Assembly: GCA_963834725.1 (NCBI GenBank)
Contig: CAWICN010000001.1
Coordinates: 2,232,001 to 2,296,000, forward strand
Direction: 5' to 3'
Source: PALSA-693 sp963834725
GTDB taxonomy: Bacteria; Actinomycetota; Acidimicrobiia; Acidimicrobiales; Palsa-688
DNA length: 64,000 bases
The notes under the pieces are model-generated. The model did not search any database. It was not told the DNA's origin and saw only the letters and a program-made list of their open reading frames with translations. Shown here one piece after another: positions 49,599 to 58,185 of this stretch. The translations under genes were made by a program, and so were the position numbers. How positions within the stretch are numbered: the first letter of the stretch is position 1; every line of letters begins with the position of its first letter.

Positions 49599-50417
49599 AT
49601 GAGTAGTGCTCCGAAAGGCGACAGCGATCGCGCTGGTGCTCTGGTGGCTGGCGGTCCAGTGAGCAGCGCGACGAAGGGGAGAGCGACACGGCGACGCTCT
49701 CCTGGCCGGCCGTCCGGTGAGCGGCGCGATGAAGCGGAATGCGACTACGGCGATACGTTCCTGGCCGGCGGTCCGGTAAGCAGCGCGACGAAGGGGAGAG
49801 CGACCACGGCGGCGGTCGCTCCGGTCAACGGTTCTGCCAGACGGCCCGGCAAGGCCGCCATCCTCCGGGGCGCCATCGAGGTAATGGGTGAGCTCGGTTA
49901 CGAGGGCGCGTCAATGCGGGACATGGCATCGCGCGCTGGTGTGAGTGTCGCCGCGCTGTACCACCACTTTCCTTCCAAAATCGAGCTCTTGCGGGAATTC
50001 CTCGACGAGGCCTATGACGTCACGATGCGGCGCTTGCTCCGGAGGATGGCGGCGGTGGAGCAGACGCCGAGGGCCCAGCTCGACGAGCTCGTGGGCACCC
50101 TCATCGCCTCATCCCTGCACAACGAGTTCGCCCGGCTGGCCGCCAACGTGGCGTCCCATGAGTACACCCGGTTGCCGCCACGTGAGCGCAGGAGGATGGA
50201 CAGGAAGCGTCACCGCGTCCTCGAGCTCGCCACCAGCGTTATAGAAGCAGGGGTCGAGAGCGGCGAGTTTGGCGCATCGGATCCGAAGGAGGCCGGCCGG
50301 GCGGTGTTGACGCTCGCGTCATCGCTGGTGGAGCCTTTTGGTGAGATGAATCGGTCCATGGCAGATGTGATAACGCTCTACCAGGGCTTTGCCCGCAGCA
50401 TCGCGAGGGGTGCGTAG
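49599..50417 (+). CDS. TetR/AcrR family regulator with repeat-derived N-terminal extension
   Basis: TetR repressor, 272 residues as annotated. The DNA-binding domain starts near residue 80 (AILRGAIEVMGELGYEGASM, ASRAGVSVAALYHHFPSKIE). The C-terminal domain follows with LPPRERRRMDRKRHRVLELA. The first about 80 residues are unusual: they derive from three 58-59 bp repeats, so copies 1 and 3 give identical GGPVSSATKGRAT peptides while copy 2 is read in another frame. A later start inside the repeats is possible. It probably binds the palindrome at 49560 and controls the ECH, itself and the ACAD at 50946. Confidence 0.88.
   Translation: MSSAPKGDSDRAGALVAGGPVSSATKGRATRRRSPGRPSGERRDEAECDYGDTFLAGGPVSSATKGRATTAAVAPVNGSARRPGKAAILRGAIEVMGELGYEGASMRDMASRAGVSVAALYHHFPSKIELLREFLDEAYDVTMRRLLRRMAAVEQTPRAQLDELVGTLIASSLHNEFARLAANVASHEYTRLPPRERRRMDRKRHRVLELATSVIEAGVESGEFGASDPKEAGRAVLTLASSLVEPFGEMNRSMADVITLYQGFARSIARGA
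49645..49820 (+). repeat. Three 58-59 bp repeats within the 5' end of tetR
   Basis: Units starting TGGCTGGCGGTCCAGTGAGC (49645), TGGCCGGCCGTCCGGTGAGC (49703) and TGGCCGGCGGTCCGGTAAGC (49762) run head to tail, about 75-90% alike. The period is not a multiple of three, so copy 2 is read in a shifted frame. Confidence 0.85.
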
Positions 50418-50543
50418 CACTCTCGCCCGTGGGCGGGGGGGCGCGGACTGGCCGGGCGACGCCGGGGTGGCGTCTGGCGGGCGGGCCGGGGTGGCGGCGG
50501 GCCGATGGGGGTGGCGGGGACGCGACACTGGGTGCGATTTTTG
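50418..50543. other. GC-rich gene-free stretch after tetR
   Basis: G-rich sequence dominated by GGCGGG and GGGGTGGC units. No gene on either strand. It leads into the 45-bp palindrome, the GC repeats and then the ACAD promoter; the whole 528-bp gap to 50945 contains no supportable gene. Confidence 0.6.
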
Positions 50544-50588
50544 TTTGTGTTATGAAACCCGCGTAATACGCGAGAAATATGACACAAA
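50544..50588. repeat. 45-bp palindromic element, copy 2
   Basis: The left arm begins TTTGTGTTATGAAA and contains CCGCGTA; the right arm is an imperfect reverse complement (16 of 22 positions) around one central A. Length and left-arm sequence match the element at 37639-37683. It is followed by GC-rich tandem repeats, like the first copy. Confidence 0.8.
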
Positions 50589-50635
50589 GGTCAGGCACCG
50601 GCCGGACGGGACGACGGGCTGGCGGGACGACGGGC

Positions 50636-50730
50636 CGGCGTGGCCCACAGGCCGGCGGGATAACCGGCCGGCGGGATAACTGGCCGGCGTGACCACCCGC
50701 CGGCGTGACCACCCGCCGGCCTGGCCGACC
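50636..50730 (+). repeat. GC-rich tandem repeats after palindrome copy 2
   Basis: Units of 16-18 bp such as GGCCGGCGGGATAACC, GGCCGGCGGGATAACT and GGCCGGCGTGACCACCC follow each other, with related copies reaching about 50800. Several embed CCGGCGGG or CCCGCCGG inverted half-sites. Confidence 0.7.
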
Positions 50731-50804
50731 AGTCGCCGTGACACGCCGCCAACCACGGTCCGGCGTGACAACCCGGCGGCGTGGCTGATCAACCCGGCGT
50801 GGCG

Positions 50805-50856
50805 CTTAGCGAACGTCCAGTTCGTGGTTGTGATTGCGCCGTTCACCGTGATATGT
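50805..50856 (+). promoter_or_regulatory. Operator-like site and promoter of the ACAD at 50946
   Basis: CTTAGCGAACGTCC (from 50805) shares CGTTCGCTA on the other strand with the palindrome at 49560. Downstream, TTGTGA (50828-50833) and ATATGT (50851-50856) have a 17-bp spacer. The arrangement fits control by the TetR at 49599. Confidence 0.55.
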
Positions 50857-50945
50857 TCGCCTCGGTAGATCAGGCATCACCTGTCCTACCGGGGGATATC
50901 AGCGTAGTTCCTTCACCGCTGACTCGAGCACAGGAGCGACTTGGA

Positions 50946-52223
50946 ATGTGGGATTTCTCTACCGAGCCGGAGTTTCAGAAGCAGCTGGATTGGGTCGCTG
51001 ACTTTTGTGCCGCGGAAATTGAGCCGCTTGATCTGGTGTTCCCTGGATCGGTTCGATCGAAGGATCCCAAGATCAAGGCTCTGGTCGATCCCCTGAAGCA
51101 GCAAGTCAAGGACCACGGCCTCTGGGCCCTCTTCCTCGACGAGGAACTCGGCGGTCCCGGTCTGGGCCAGATGAAGCTGGCGCTCCTCAACGAGGTGATC
51201 GGCCGTTTTGGCTCCGCCCCGGGCATATTCGGATCCGCCGCGCCGGACACCGGCAACATGGAGATCCTGGCCGCGTACGGCACCGACGAGCAGAAGAAGC
51301 GCTGGCTCGAGCCCCTGCTCAACCAGGAGATATTCTCCGCCTATTCGATGACCGAGCCGCAGGGCGGCTCGGACCCTAACCTGTTCAAGACTCACGCCGT
51401 CCGCGACGGGGAGGAATGGGTCATCACGGGCGAGAAATGGTTCACGAGCGCGGCTCGCTCCGCGGACATCCTCGTGGTCATGTGCACGAATGGCATGTTC
51501 ATCGTGCCCAGGGACACTCCGGGGGTGGAAATCCAGGACATCCCCCGCAACCACAACCACATCATTTACAACGACGTCCACGTTCCCCTCGATCATCTCC
51601 TCGGCCCCGAGGATGGGGCGAAGGTGCTGGCCCAACGCCGGCTGGGCGGAGGGCGTATTCATCATGCGATGCGAACCATTGCCCAGTGCAAATACGCGTT
51701 CGACATCATGTGCGAGCGCGCCCTCAGCCGCGAATCGCATGGGAAGTTGATCGCCGAGCATCAGATGGTGCAGGAGGCCATCGCCGATTCGTATGCCGAC
51801 ATCAACATGCTGCGCTTGCTGGTGCTATGGACTGCGTGGACGATCGACAATACGAGCACTCGGGAGGCCAGGACCCAGATCGCGGCTTGCAAGTACACCT
51901 GCGCCCGAGTGCTGCGGGAGGTGTCGTACCGGGCCCTGCACGTCATGGGGTCGCTGGGCACCACCAACCTGACGCCGCTCCGCGACATGTTCAATGGTGC
52001 CCCGACGATGGGCATCGCCGACGGCGTGGACGAGGTCCACAAGGTGACAGTTGCCCGCAACGTCCTCAAGGATTACCGGCCCCAGGAAGGAAAGTGGCCG
52101 AGCTCATACCTGCCGGCGCGGCGAGCCAAGGCGCGCGAGAAGTTTGCCGATGCCTTCGAGAAGGATCCCGAGCTTCTCAAGTACGCCGACCGGATCGAGC
52201 AGTACGTCACCATGCAGTCCTGA
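50946..52223 (+). CDS. Acyl-CoA dehydrogenase, ACAD10/11-like
   Basis: FAD-dependent dehydrogenase, 425 residues from ATG 50946 (MWDFSTEPEFQKQL), with CAGGAGCG upstream; the longer frame to 50781 crosses the promoter. It has SMTEPQGGSDPNLFKT, TGEKWFTSAARSADIL and GGGRIHHAMRTIAQC. The C-terminal GIADGVDEVHKVTVARNVL is the ACAD10/11 signature, as in 883-2136. Such enzymes may eliminate phosphate from phosphorylated hydroxyacyl-CoAs when paired with a kinase such as that at 30039 (inference). It lies downstream of TetR and its operator. Confidence 0.92.
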   Translation: MWDFSTEPEFQKQLDWVADFCAAEIEPLDLVFPGSVRSKDPKIKALVDPLKQQVKDHGLWALFLDEELGGPGLGQMKLALLNEVIGRFGSAPGIFGSAAPDTGNMEILAAYGTDEQKKRWLEPLLNQEIFSAYSMTEPQGGSDPNLFKTHAVRDGEEWVITGEKWFTSAARSADILVVMCTNGMFIVPRDTPGVEIQDIPRNHNHIIYNDVHVPLDHLLGPEDGAKVLAQRRLGGGRIHHAMRTIAQCKYAFDIMCERALSRESHGKLIAEHQMVQEAIADSYADINMLRLLVLWTAWTIDNTSTREARTQIAACKYTCARVLREVSYRALHVMGSLGTTNLTPLRDMFNGAPTMGIADGVDEVHKVTVARNVLKDYRPQEGKWPSSYLPARRAKAREKFADAFEKDPELLKYADRIEQYVTMQS

Positions 52224-52362
52224 GTCCTGGCCGCTTCTCCGGCCGGCGGGCCAGGAGAGATCGATGGTCAGGCTCATTTCCGAACCGTGTCGCGGGCCGC
52301 ATTAGCAGACCGCTGGAGAAAGGAGTCGCATCCCTCGCGCCAGGCGACGGGTGCAACACACC

Positions 52363-53388
52363 ATGGTAAAGATGCGCAGGAATCCCGGAGACGACTATCT
52401 GCATCGTCCAGAAGACGTCAGCAACTTCAACGAGAGCCGCTACTACAACTGGTTCGACCCCAAACCCAATACGGGTGGCTGGGTGAGGATGGGTAACCGC
52501 GTCAACGAAGGATACGCGGAGTTGACCGTCTGCCTGTACCTTCCCGACGGCCGCGTCGCGTTCATGTTCAAGCGCCCGCGGATCACCACCAATGATGCCC
52601 ACGACGCCGGGGGACTGAAGTTCGAGGTGGTCAAGCCCTACGAGGAGCACCGGGTCACCTATGAGGGTCGGGTGTGCGTCCTGGAGCGACCCCGCGAAAT
52701 GGCGGACCCCCGAACTGCGTTCCAAAACAACCCTCACGTAGATTGCACGATCGATCTCGCCATGACCGCAGTCGCCGCGGCATGGGGAGGGGAGCCCGAG
52801 TGGGAAGAGGGTGAAAACCGGCCCGCCATGGATCCCGAGAAGATGTTCGCCCGTGGCCATACGGAGCAGCACATGTCGAGCACCGGCACCGTGAGTGTCG
52901 GCGACGAGCGGTGGGACATCAGCTCGGCATTCGGCTTACGCGACCACTCGTGGGGGCCGCGGTACTGGCAGAACATATGGTGGTACCGGTGGCTTACCGT
53001 GAATCTCGGCCCTGACCTGGGGTTCGCGTGCACCATTTCTGGCAACGAGGACAATCGGCGTTTCGTCAACGGGTTCCTTTACGATGCCCGCCGTTACGGG
53101 AACAAGGAATGGGTGCCCATTCGGGGCGTGGAGCTGGAGTCCGAATATGACTCCGAATGGTTCCCGACGAAAAACCGGGCCCGGGTGCAAACGGATGACC
53201 ACGTCTATCTGGTCGAGGGTGATGTCTGGTCCAACATCCCGCTCCGGAATCAGCGCGAAGGCCTGACCACCCGCATCACCGAGGGAATGACGCGCTGGCG
53301 CTGCGAGAACCTTGAGGGAGCAGGCCTCTCCGAGTACCTGGACCAGATCGTCGACGGATCGCCTGTTGGCACCGAGGCCGGGACCTGA
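52363..53388 (+). CDS. Lipocalin-like (DUF7064/AttH-CrtC-like) protein
   Basis: Soluble protein of about 341 residues, not recognised as a characterised enzyme. The start is uncertain among GTG 52351, ATG 52363 and ATG 52372. The central motif FGLRDHSWGPRYWQNIWWYR and a TrpTyr-rich stretch resemble the double-lipocalin fold of AttH and CrtC (hydroxyneurosporene synthase) relatives. Such proteins in catabolic clusters may hydrate or bind terpenoid or lipid substrates. It follows the ACAD on the same strand and may be part of its unit. A hairpin (52226-52255) separates them. Confidence 0.7.
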   Translation: MVKMRRNPGDDYLHRPEDVSNFNESRYYNWFDPKPNTGGWVRMGNRVNEGYAELTVCLYLPDGRVAFMFKRPRITTNDAHDAGGLKFEVVKPYEEHRVTYEGRVCVLERPREMADPRTAFQNNPHVDCTIDLAMTAVAAAWGGEPEWEEGENRPAMDPEKMFARGHTEQHMSSTGTVSVGDERWDISSAFGLRDHSWGPRYWQNIWWYRWLTVNLGPDLGFACTISGNEDNRRFVNGFLYDARRYGNKEWVPIRGVELESEYDSEWFPTKNRARVQTDDHVYLVEGDVWSNIPLRNQREGLTTRITEGMTRWRCENLEGAGLSEYLDQIVDGSPVGTEAGT

Positions 53389-53430
53389 TCGTTCCGTGGT
53401 GCCGACAGGCACCGGGTCGAGCCGGTTGAT

Positions 53431-53446
53431 CTGACTGTACGGTCAG
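53431..53446. promoter_or_regulatory. Orphan TetR-type palindrome in a convergent gap
   Basis: CTGACTGTACGGTCAG has arms CTGAC/GTCAG and is followed by another GTCAG-like half (TCCGTCAG). It has the look of a TetR operator, yet the flanking genes (52363 plus and 53525 minus) both end here. It could be a leftover from a lost regulator or a small terminator. Confidence 0.45.
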
Positions 53447-53524
53447 TCCGTCAGCTATTCGTTACGCAGCAGGGCGCCGGCGACGATCGCACGCAGGCGC
53501 CGCCTTCCTGGTGATCCAGATCAC

Positions 53525-54334
53525 TCAGGCCGCCCGGTTCCAGCCCCCGTCGACCGGGATCACCGCGCCAGTGACGTAGTCCGACAGGTCGGTGCAGAGG
53601 AACTCCACCACCTTGGCGCAGTCCTCGGGCTGGCCGTTTCGGCGCAACGCGATCTCCGGGTTGCCCTCGCTGCTCCCCGGGCGGGCACCGACCAGCTGAA
53701 CGATCCGGGCCGTCTCGATCACCCCCGGCGCGATGCAGTTGGCGTTAATGCCATAAGGTCCGAGCTCCTGAGCGAGATAGCGGGTGTAGTGGGCGATGGC
53801 CGCCTTGTTGGCTCCGTAGTGGGCGTACCCCCCGCCGACTCCTGCGACCAGGCCGGCGTAGGAGGCGACCGTCACGATCTTGCCCGAACGCTGCTCCTTC
53901 ATGACCGGGGCTACGGCGCTGCAGCTGTGGACCGTGCCATAGAAGTTCATGCCCGTGACCAGCTCCAGCAGGTCAGGGGGGACCAGCGTCGCAGTCGTGT
54001 CTCTCGGCGTACCGCGTCCTCCCCCGGCGTTCGCTACCAGGATGTCGACCTGCCCCCAGGCCCTGGTGACTTCGTCCACCATCGCGAAGACTGCATTCCT
54101 GTCGGCGACGTCGAACTCAAATCCGAGAGAGTCGCCCCCGCCGGCTTTGATCTCCTCGACGGTGGTGTCGGCGGTCATGGCTTTCGCCTCGCCCTCGAAC
54201 TCCGCGTAGGACTTGAGGTTGAGGTCGCAGACCACGACCCTGGCGCCCAACCCGGCCAGGCGGCGGGCGTAGGCGCGGCCGAGACCGCGTGCCCCTCCCG
54301 TGACTATCGCAACCTTCCCGTCGAGCTTTCCCAT
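53525..54334 (-). CDS. SDR family oxidoreductase (mycofactocin/carveol-type SDR resemblance)
   Basis: Short-chain dehydrogenase, 269 residues from ATG 54334, just after GAGGAGGAGGG. It has TGGARGLGRAYARRL, CDLNLKSYAEFEG and NAGGG. Ser is in TVASYAGLVAG, Tyr-Lys is in HYGANKAAIAHYT, and VDGGWN is present. An acidic insertion after the second beta strand (CDLNLKSYAEF...) resembles SDRs that carry tightly bound cofactor, but the assignment is tentative. It is transcribed after the SMP-30 gene, 66 bp downstream. Confidence 0.88.
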   Translation of the reverse strand: MGKLDGKVAIVTGGARGLGRAYARRLAGLGARVVVCDLNLKSYAEFEGEAKAMTADTTVEEIKAGGGDSLGFEFDVADRNAVFAMVDEVTRAWGQVDILVANAGGGRGTPRDTTATLVPPDLLELVTGMNFYGTVHSCSAVAPVMKEQRSGKIVTVASYAGLVAGVGGGYAHYGANKAAIAHYTRYLAQELGPYGINANCIAPGVIETARIVQLVGARPGSSEGNPEIALRRNGQPEDCAKVVEFLCTDLSDYVTGAVIPVDGGWNRAA

Positions 54335-54400
54335 CCCTCCTCCTCTCGGTCTGGCCCTTGGCAGGACCGGGGCCAATGAAGAACACAGAGAAGTCCATCG

Positions 54401-55237
54401 TCAGACCGTGGCGAGCGGGATCGGACAGCCCGCCACTTCAGCCCGGGTATGGAACACCGTCCCTCCCCGATCCTCCTTGTTGCGGTTGTCCGCAGTAACA
54501 ATGAAAAGGTCACGCCCGTCGCTCCCCCCGAAACACAGGCTCGTCACCGTGCGGGCGGGCACCTCGACCCGGCCGACCTCCTCGCCGCTCGGCGAGAAGC
54601 CCCGCACCGAACACGAGCCCGAGACATCGGCGACCCATACCGTCCCGGCGTCGTCGACTGCCAGCCCATCAGGTGAAAGGTCGTCGCGGCGAACCAGGAA
54701 GCGCCTCCGGCTCGCCGTCCCGTCCTTGGCGTAGTCGTGGGCCCACACCCCGTTGACGGCGGTGTCGGAGTGATAGACAACCGAGCCGTCCGGCGAGAAG
54801 CCGATGCCGTTGGTCAGCGACACATCGCCATAGATCTCGGTGGCCTGGTCTGTCGCGTCGACGCGCCAGCACTCCCCCGGCGTGCGGCTGGCGCTCTGGC
54901 CAAACGGGTCGGTCCGCAGCGTGCCACAAATGACGCGGCCGGCGTCGTCGACGGTGAGGTCGTTGAGGCCCATGGCCTCTGGCGCGAACACGATTCGCGT
55001 GGCGCCGTCCTTGACATGGCAGATGTTGCGGCCCGAGACGACCAGGCCACCGTCGGCGTGCAAGGCGATACCACCGACGCCACGACGCTTCGGGATCGCG
55101 GTCTCGACCGAACCGTCGGGGGCCAGTCGGTACACCCCGCCGTTGGGAACGTCCGAGAAGTAGAGGTTGCCCTGCTCGTCACAGCACGGTCCCTCGATGA
55201 GCCCGTAGCCCCATGCCAGCGCTTCCAATTCCGACAT
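54401..55237 (-). CDS. SMP-30/gluconolactonase-family lactonase
   Basis: Six-bladed beta-propeller metal-dependent lactonase, 278 residues from ATG 55237 (MSELEALAWGYG); a longer open frame upstream is shadow. Metal ligands are visible: Glu in LIEGPCCDE, Asn in GLNDLTVDDAG and TNGIGFSPDG, and Asp in SPDGLAVDDAG. It hydrolyses lactones or sugar-acid esters. With the Baeyer-Villiger enzyme elsewhere, lactone opening is a possible role, but no direct link is seen. It is divergent from the ECH at 55401. Confidence 0.88.
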   Translation of the reverse strand: MSELEALAWGYGLIEGPCCDEQGNLYFSDVPNGGVYRLAPDGSVETAIPKRRGVGGIALHADGGLVVSGRNICHVKDGATRIVFAPEAMGLNDLTVDDAGRVICGTLRTDPFGQSASRTPGECWRVDATDQATEIYGDVSLTNGIGFSPDGSVVYHSDTAVNGVWAHDYAKDGTASRRRFLVRRDDLSPDGLAVDDAGTVWVADVSGSCSVRGFSPSGEEVGRVEVPARTVTSLCFGGSDGRDLFIVTADNRNKEDRGGTVFHTRAEVAGCPIPLATV

Positions 55238-55400
55238 CCCGGCATCCCCCGTCCTGTCGCGCCGGCCCGGCAGCCGGCATCTGCGCTCATCTTTCCACAA
55301 AAGCCTTGCGCCATGGCCGTGGGATGTCTCCGGGTCTCCCGGACGAGCAGCTTCGGAGCCCTTGAAATAGAGTGGGGACCGAGGAAAGGAGCGCGCTGCG

Positions 55401-56234
55401 ATGGACTTCGAGCAGATTCTGGTGGACCGCCGTGACGGGGTGTTGATTCTCACCCTCAACAGGCCCGAAAAACTCAATGCCTGGACGCCCAAGATGTCCG
55501 GTGAGCTGGCGGCGGCCATCACCGAGGCCAACAGCGACGACGATATCGGCGCCATTGTGGTCACGGGCGCCGGCCGAGGGTTCTGCTCGGGTGCGGACGT
55601 CAGCGGCCAGTTTGCCGCCAACCTCGAAGGCCGCCAGGAGGACCGGGCCCAGACGAGCGACGGAGGATCAGCACCGGCCCGAGGTGAGGCCCGGGCGGTC
55701 GACTGGGTCACGCTCTGCCGGCAATCCAAGCCCCTGGTGGCCGCGATCAACGGTCCGGCCATCGGCGTGGGACTGACGATGGTCCTGCCTTTCGACCAGC
55801 TCCTGGCCGCCGAGGGGGCCAAACTGTCCTGCCGCTTCGTCAAGATGGGGCTGGTGCCGGAGCTCGCGTCGTCGCACTGGCTGGTGACGCGCTGCGGATG
55901 GGGCGGGGCGTCATGGCTGGCCCTGAGCGGGACGACCGTGCTCGCGGATGAGGCGCAGCGGCTGGGCCTGGTCGACCGGGTGGTTCCAGCGGATCAGCTG
56001 CTCGACGAGGCGATGGCGGTGGCGGCCGAGCTCGGCAGCAATCCTGGGCCTCAGGTCCGGATGATCAAAGACCTGCTCACGAAGAACGCAACCGAGGGGG
56101 ACCTGGCGACCGTGCAACAGCGCGAGATCGACGCCATCCAGATCGCCTACCGCTCGCCCGAGCATCGCGAGGCAGTCATGGCCTTCATACAGAAGCGAGA
56201 GCCGAACTTCCGCCAGGCGGCAGCAGGGTCCTAG
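55401..56234 (+). CDS. Enoyl-CoA hydratase/isomerase family protein
   Basis: Crotonase-fold protein, 277 residues. It has NRPEKLNAWTPKM, GAGRGFCSGADV and AIGVGLTMVLPFD. The first Glu is replaced by Thr. MGLVPELASSHWLV keeps a Glu at the position used by delta3-delta2-enoyl-CoA isomerases (ECI-type), so an isomerase role is favoured. The ending is AFIQKREPNFRQAA. AGGAAAGGAG precedes the ATG. It is divergent from the lactonase and converges with the MDR gene. Confidence 0.9.
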   Translation: MDFEQILVDRRDGVLILTLNRPEKLNAWTPKMSGELAAAITEANSDDDIGAIVVTGAGRGFCSGADVSGQFAANLEGRQEDRAQTSDGGSAPARGEARAVDWVTLCRQSKPLVAAINGPAIGVGLTMVLPFDQLLAAEGAKLSCRFVKMGLVPELASSHWLVTRCGWGGASWLALSGTTVLADEAQRLGLVDRVVPADQLLDEAMAVAAELGSNPGPQVRMIKDLLTKNATEGDLATVQQREIDAIQIAYRSPEHREAVMAFIQKREPNFRQAAAGS

Positions 56235-56265
56235 CCCGCCCCTCCCCCTTCAGTTCGCGGCTTGT

Positions 56266-57270
56266 TCAGCGAGCCACACGCACGACGGTGGTGCCGACGG
56301 TCACCCCGTTGAGAAGATCGATGAAGGCCCGAGGAGCCGCGTCGAGCCCCTCGTAGTCGGTCATCCACGGCCGCAGCTGCCCGGTATTGATCCAACCGGT
56401 CATCTCGGTACGGGCCTGACCGTAACGCTCCTGAAAGTCGAATACGAGGAAACCCTCCATGCGCACGCGGTTGTTGACGAGGAGGCCAGGTACCCCGCGG
56501 GGGCCGGGGCCAGGGTTCCCCGTGTCATAGAGGCTGACCGCCCCGCAACAAGCGATACGACCATGCAGGTTCATGCGGAACAAGGCGCTTTCCAGTATCG
56601 AGCCACCGGTGTTGTCGAAGTACACGTCGATGCGGTCGGGCGTGGCCTCCCGCAGCTTGGCTCTGAAATCGGGGTCCCGGTGGCTCACGGCGGCATCGAG
56701 GCCGAGCTCCTCGGTCAGCTTGCGGCACTTTTCGTCTGATCCGGTGACGCCGACGACCCGACAACCGCGGATCTTCGCCAGCTGAGCGACGATGTGGCCG
56801 ACCGACCCCGCGGCCGCGGACACGAGGACCGTGTCGCCGGGTTTCGGCTGGCCAATGTCGAAAAGGCCGAAGTAGGCGGTAAGCCCGTTGGTGCCGAGAA
56901 CTCCCAGCTGCAGCCCGGGATCGGCATCGTCAAGGAGCACGGTAAGGGCCGCCGCCGGGTGCACGGAGTACTCCTGCCAGCCGGTTGGTGCGCTGACCAG
57001 GGCGCCGGCCGGCACAGACGGGTCGGCCGACGCCTCGACCCGCGCGATCCCGCTCCCGTTCATCACCCGGCCCGCAACCGGTGGCCCCGCGTAGCTGGCG
57101 CTGCCCTGCAACCCGGCGCGCTGCCCGGCTCCGATCGTGATCGCAAGCGTTTGACACAGAACCTCGCCCGCTCCAGGTTCGGGGCGCTCAGCGACTCGAA
57201 GCTCGAAATGGCCCTCGGCCAGCGGGCCTTCGGGCAATGAGGCGATGATCATCTGCCGGTTATCGGTCAC
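56266..57270 (-). CDS. Zinc-independent MDR / CurA-like NADPH-dependent oxidoreductase
   Basis: MDR-fold reductase, 334 residues. It lacks the zinc-binding Cys cluster. The Rossmann part has SAAAGSVGHIVAQLAKIRGC and VTGSDEKCRKLTEELG, then YFDNTGGSILESAL. This pattern is shared with leukotriene-B4 12-hydroxydehydrogenase and CurA, which reduce or oxidise alpha,beta-unsaturated ketones. It could reduce an enone intermediate of the pathway. It is in line with the transposase remnant, only 9 bp away. Confidence 0.9.
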   Translation of the reverse strand: MTDNRQMIIASLPEGPLAEGHFELRVAERPEPGAGEVLCQTLAITIGAGQRAGLQGSASYAGPPVAGRVMNGSGIARVEASADPSVPAGALVSAPTGWQEYSVHPAAALTVLLDDADPGLQLGVLGTNGLTAYFGLFDIGQPKPGDTVLVSAAAGSVGHIVAQLAKIRGCRVVGVTGSDEKCRKLTEELGLDAAVSHRDPDFRAKLREATPDRIDVYFDNTGGSILESALFRMNLHGRIACCGAVSLYDTGNPGPGPRGVPGLLVNNRVRMEGFLVFDFQERYGQARTEMTGWINTGQLRPWMTDYEGLDAAPRAFIDLLNGVTVGTTVVRVAR

Positions 57271-57279
57271 AGTGGCAAC

Positions 57280-58176
57280 CTAGCCGCGGACCACTAAGCT
57301 CGGATCCATCGGTCCGGCCGGGGTAGTTGAGCCGTCTCGGCTAGACGGCGCCTGTTGAGAGGGGCGGTTGGCAGCCGGGGCGTGCGGGGTTTGCTTAGGG
57401 CGTCGGGGGTGGTGGTTGTCGTCGACGCGGCCGCCACGGGCGTCGGTCTTGCCGGTGGTTAAGTGACGAGTTCGACGCTGCGGATGGCCTCGAGCATGTT
57501 GTTGAAGTTTGTGGCCCATGGCCAGGCCGTTGGCAGGTGCAGATAGATCCGTCGGCCGGAACGTCTCGGCCAAGAAACCGACCGCGCCACGGGCGGTATG
57601 GGCGTTGCCGCCCCGAAGCCGACTGTGCAGCACTTGGCCATCATCGGCGGCGATGGCATAAAGCGGGTGATAGCCGCGCACATACGTATAGGCACGGATG
57701 CCGCCTTCCTTCTGCAACCCGTAGGTCTCATGAATCGAGCTGTCCAGATCGACGGTCAACGGTCCAGCGGGCCCGGCAGGGCCAGCCCCGCTCTGCCAGG
57801 CCCTGGCCAGAGCCTCTCCGGCCACCGCATCCAACTGGCGGGCATGACCCCACGAGAAACTGCGCAGGAAGGTGCCGATCGTCGACGGCGCCCGCAACTC
57901 ATGGCCCAACACGGCCGCGGTCGCCCCGGCACGCAGCACCTCGCAGCCGTCGATGCTGTCCGCCGGGGCCAGCACCGAGTGGATGACCGTCATGGCCTTG
58001 TGGCCCACATTCGCCCGACCCGGACCGTCACCCAGATCGACACGCTCGTCGAACAGCTCCCGCAAACCCAGATGCTGAGACAGACTGGCCGAGGCGATCA
58101 GCCCGGCGTTTGCCACCAGCCGCTGATCATCGAAGGTCGCCCGGACCCGGTCCAGGCTGTGGCAAGATGAACGCAT
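57280..58176 (-). mobile_element. Broken IS1380-type transposase gene
   Basis: The N-terminal two-thirds (from 58176, LVANAGLIASASLSQHLGLR) contains TVDLDSSIHETYGLQKEG and YHPLYAIAADDGQVLHSRLR, the DDE-type pattern of IS1380 transposases. The sequence then ends abruptly in GKTDARGG and low-complexity text. The alternative frame ends in MLEAIRSVELVT. The catalytic C-terminal part is missing, so it cannot transpose. Neither terminal inverted repeat was found as a clear pair. It marks past insertion and deletion next to the MDR gene. Confidence 0.82.
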
Positions 58177-58185
58177 CTGAAGAGT

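Noticed and set aside
53447..53524. Possible TetR C-terminal remnant (LRAIVAGALLRNE) on the minus strand
   Set aside because: Too short to separate from chance; no DNA-binding part visible.
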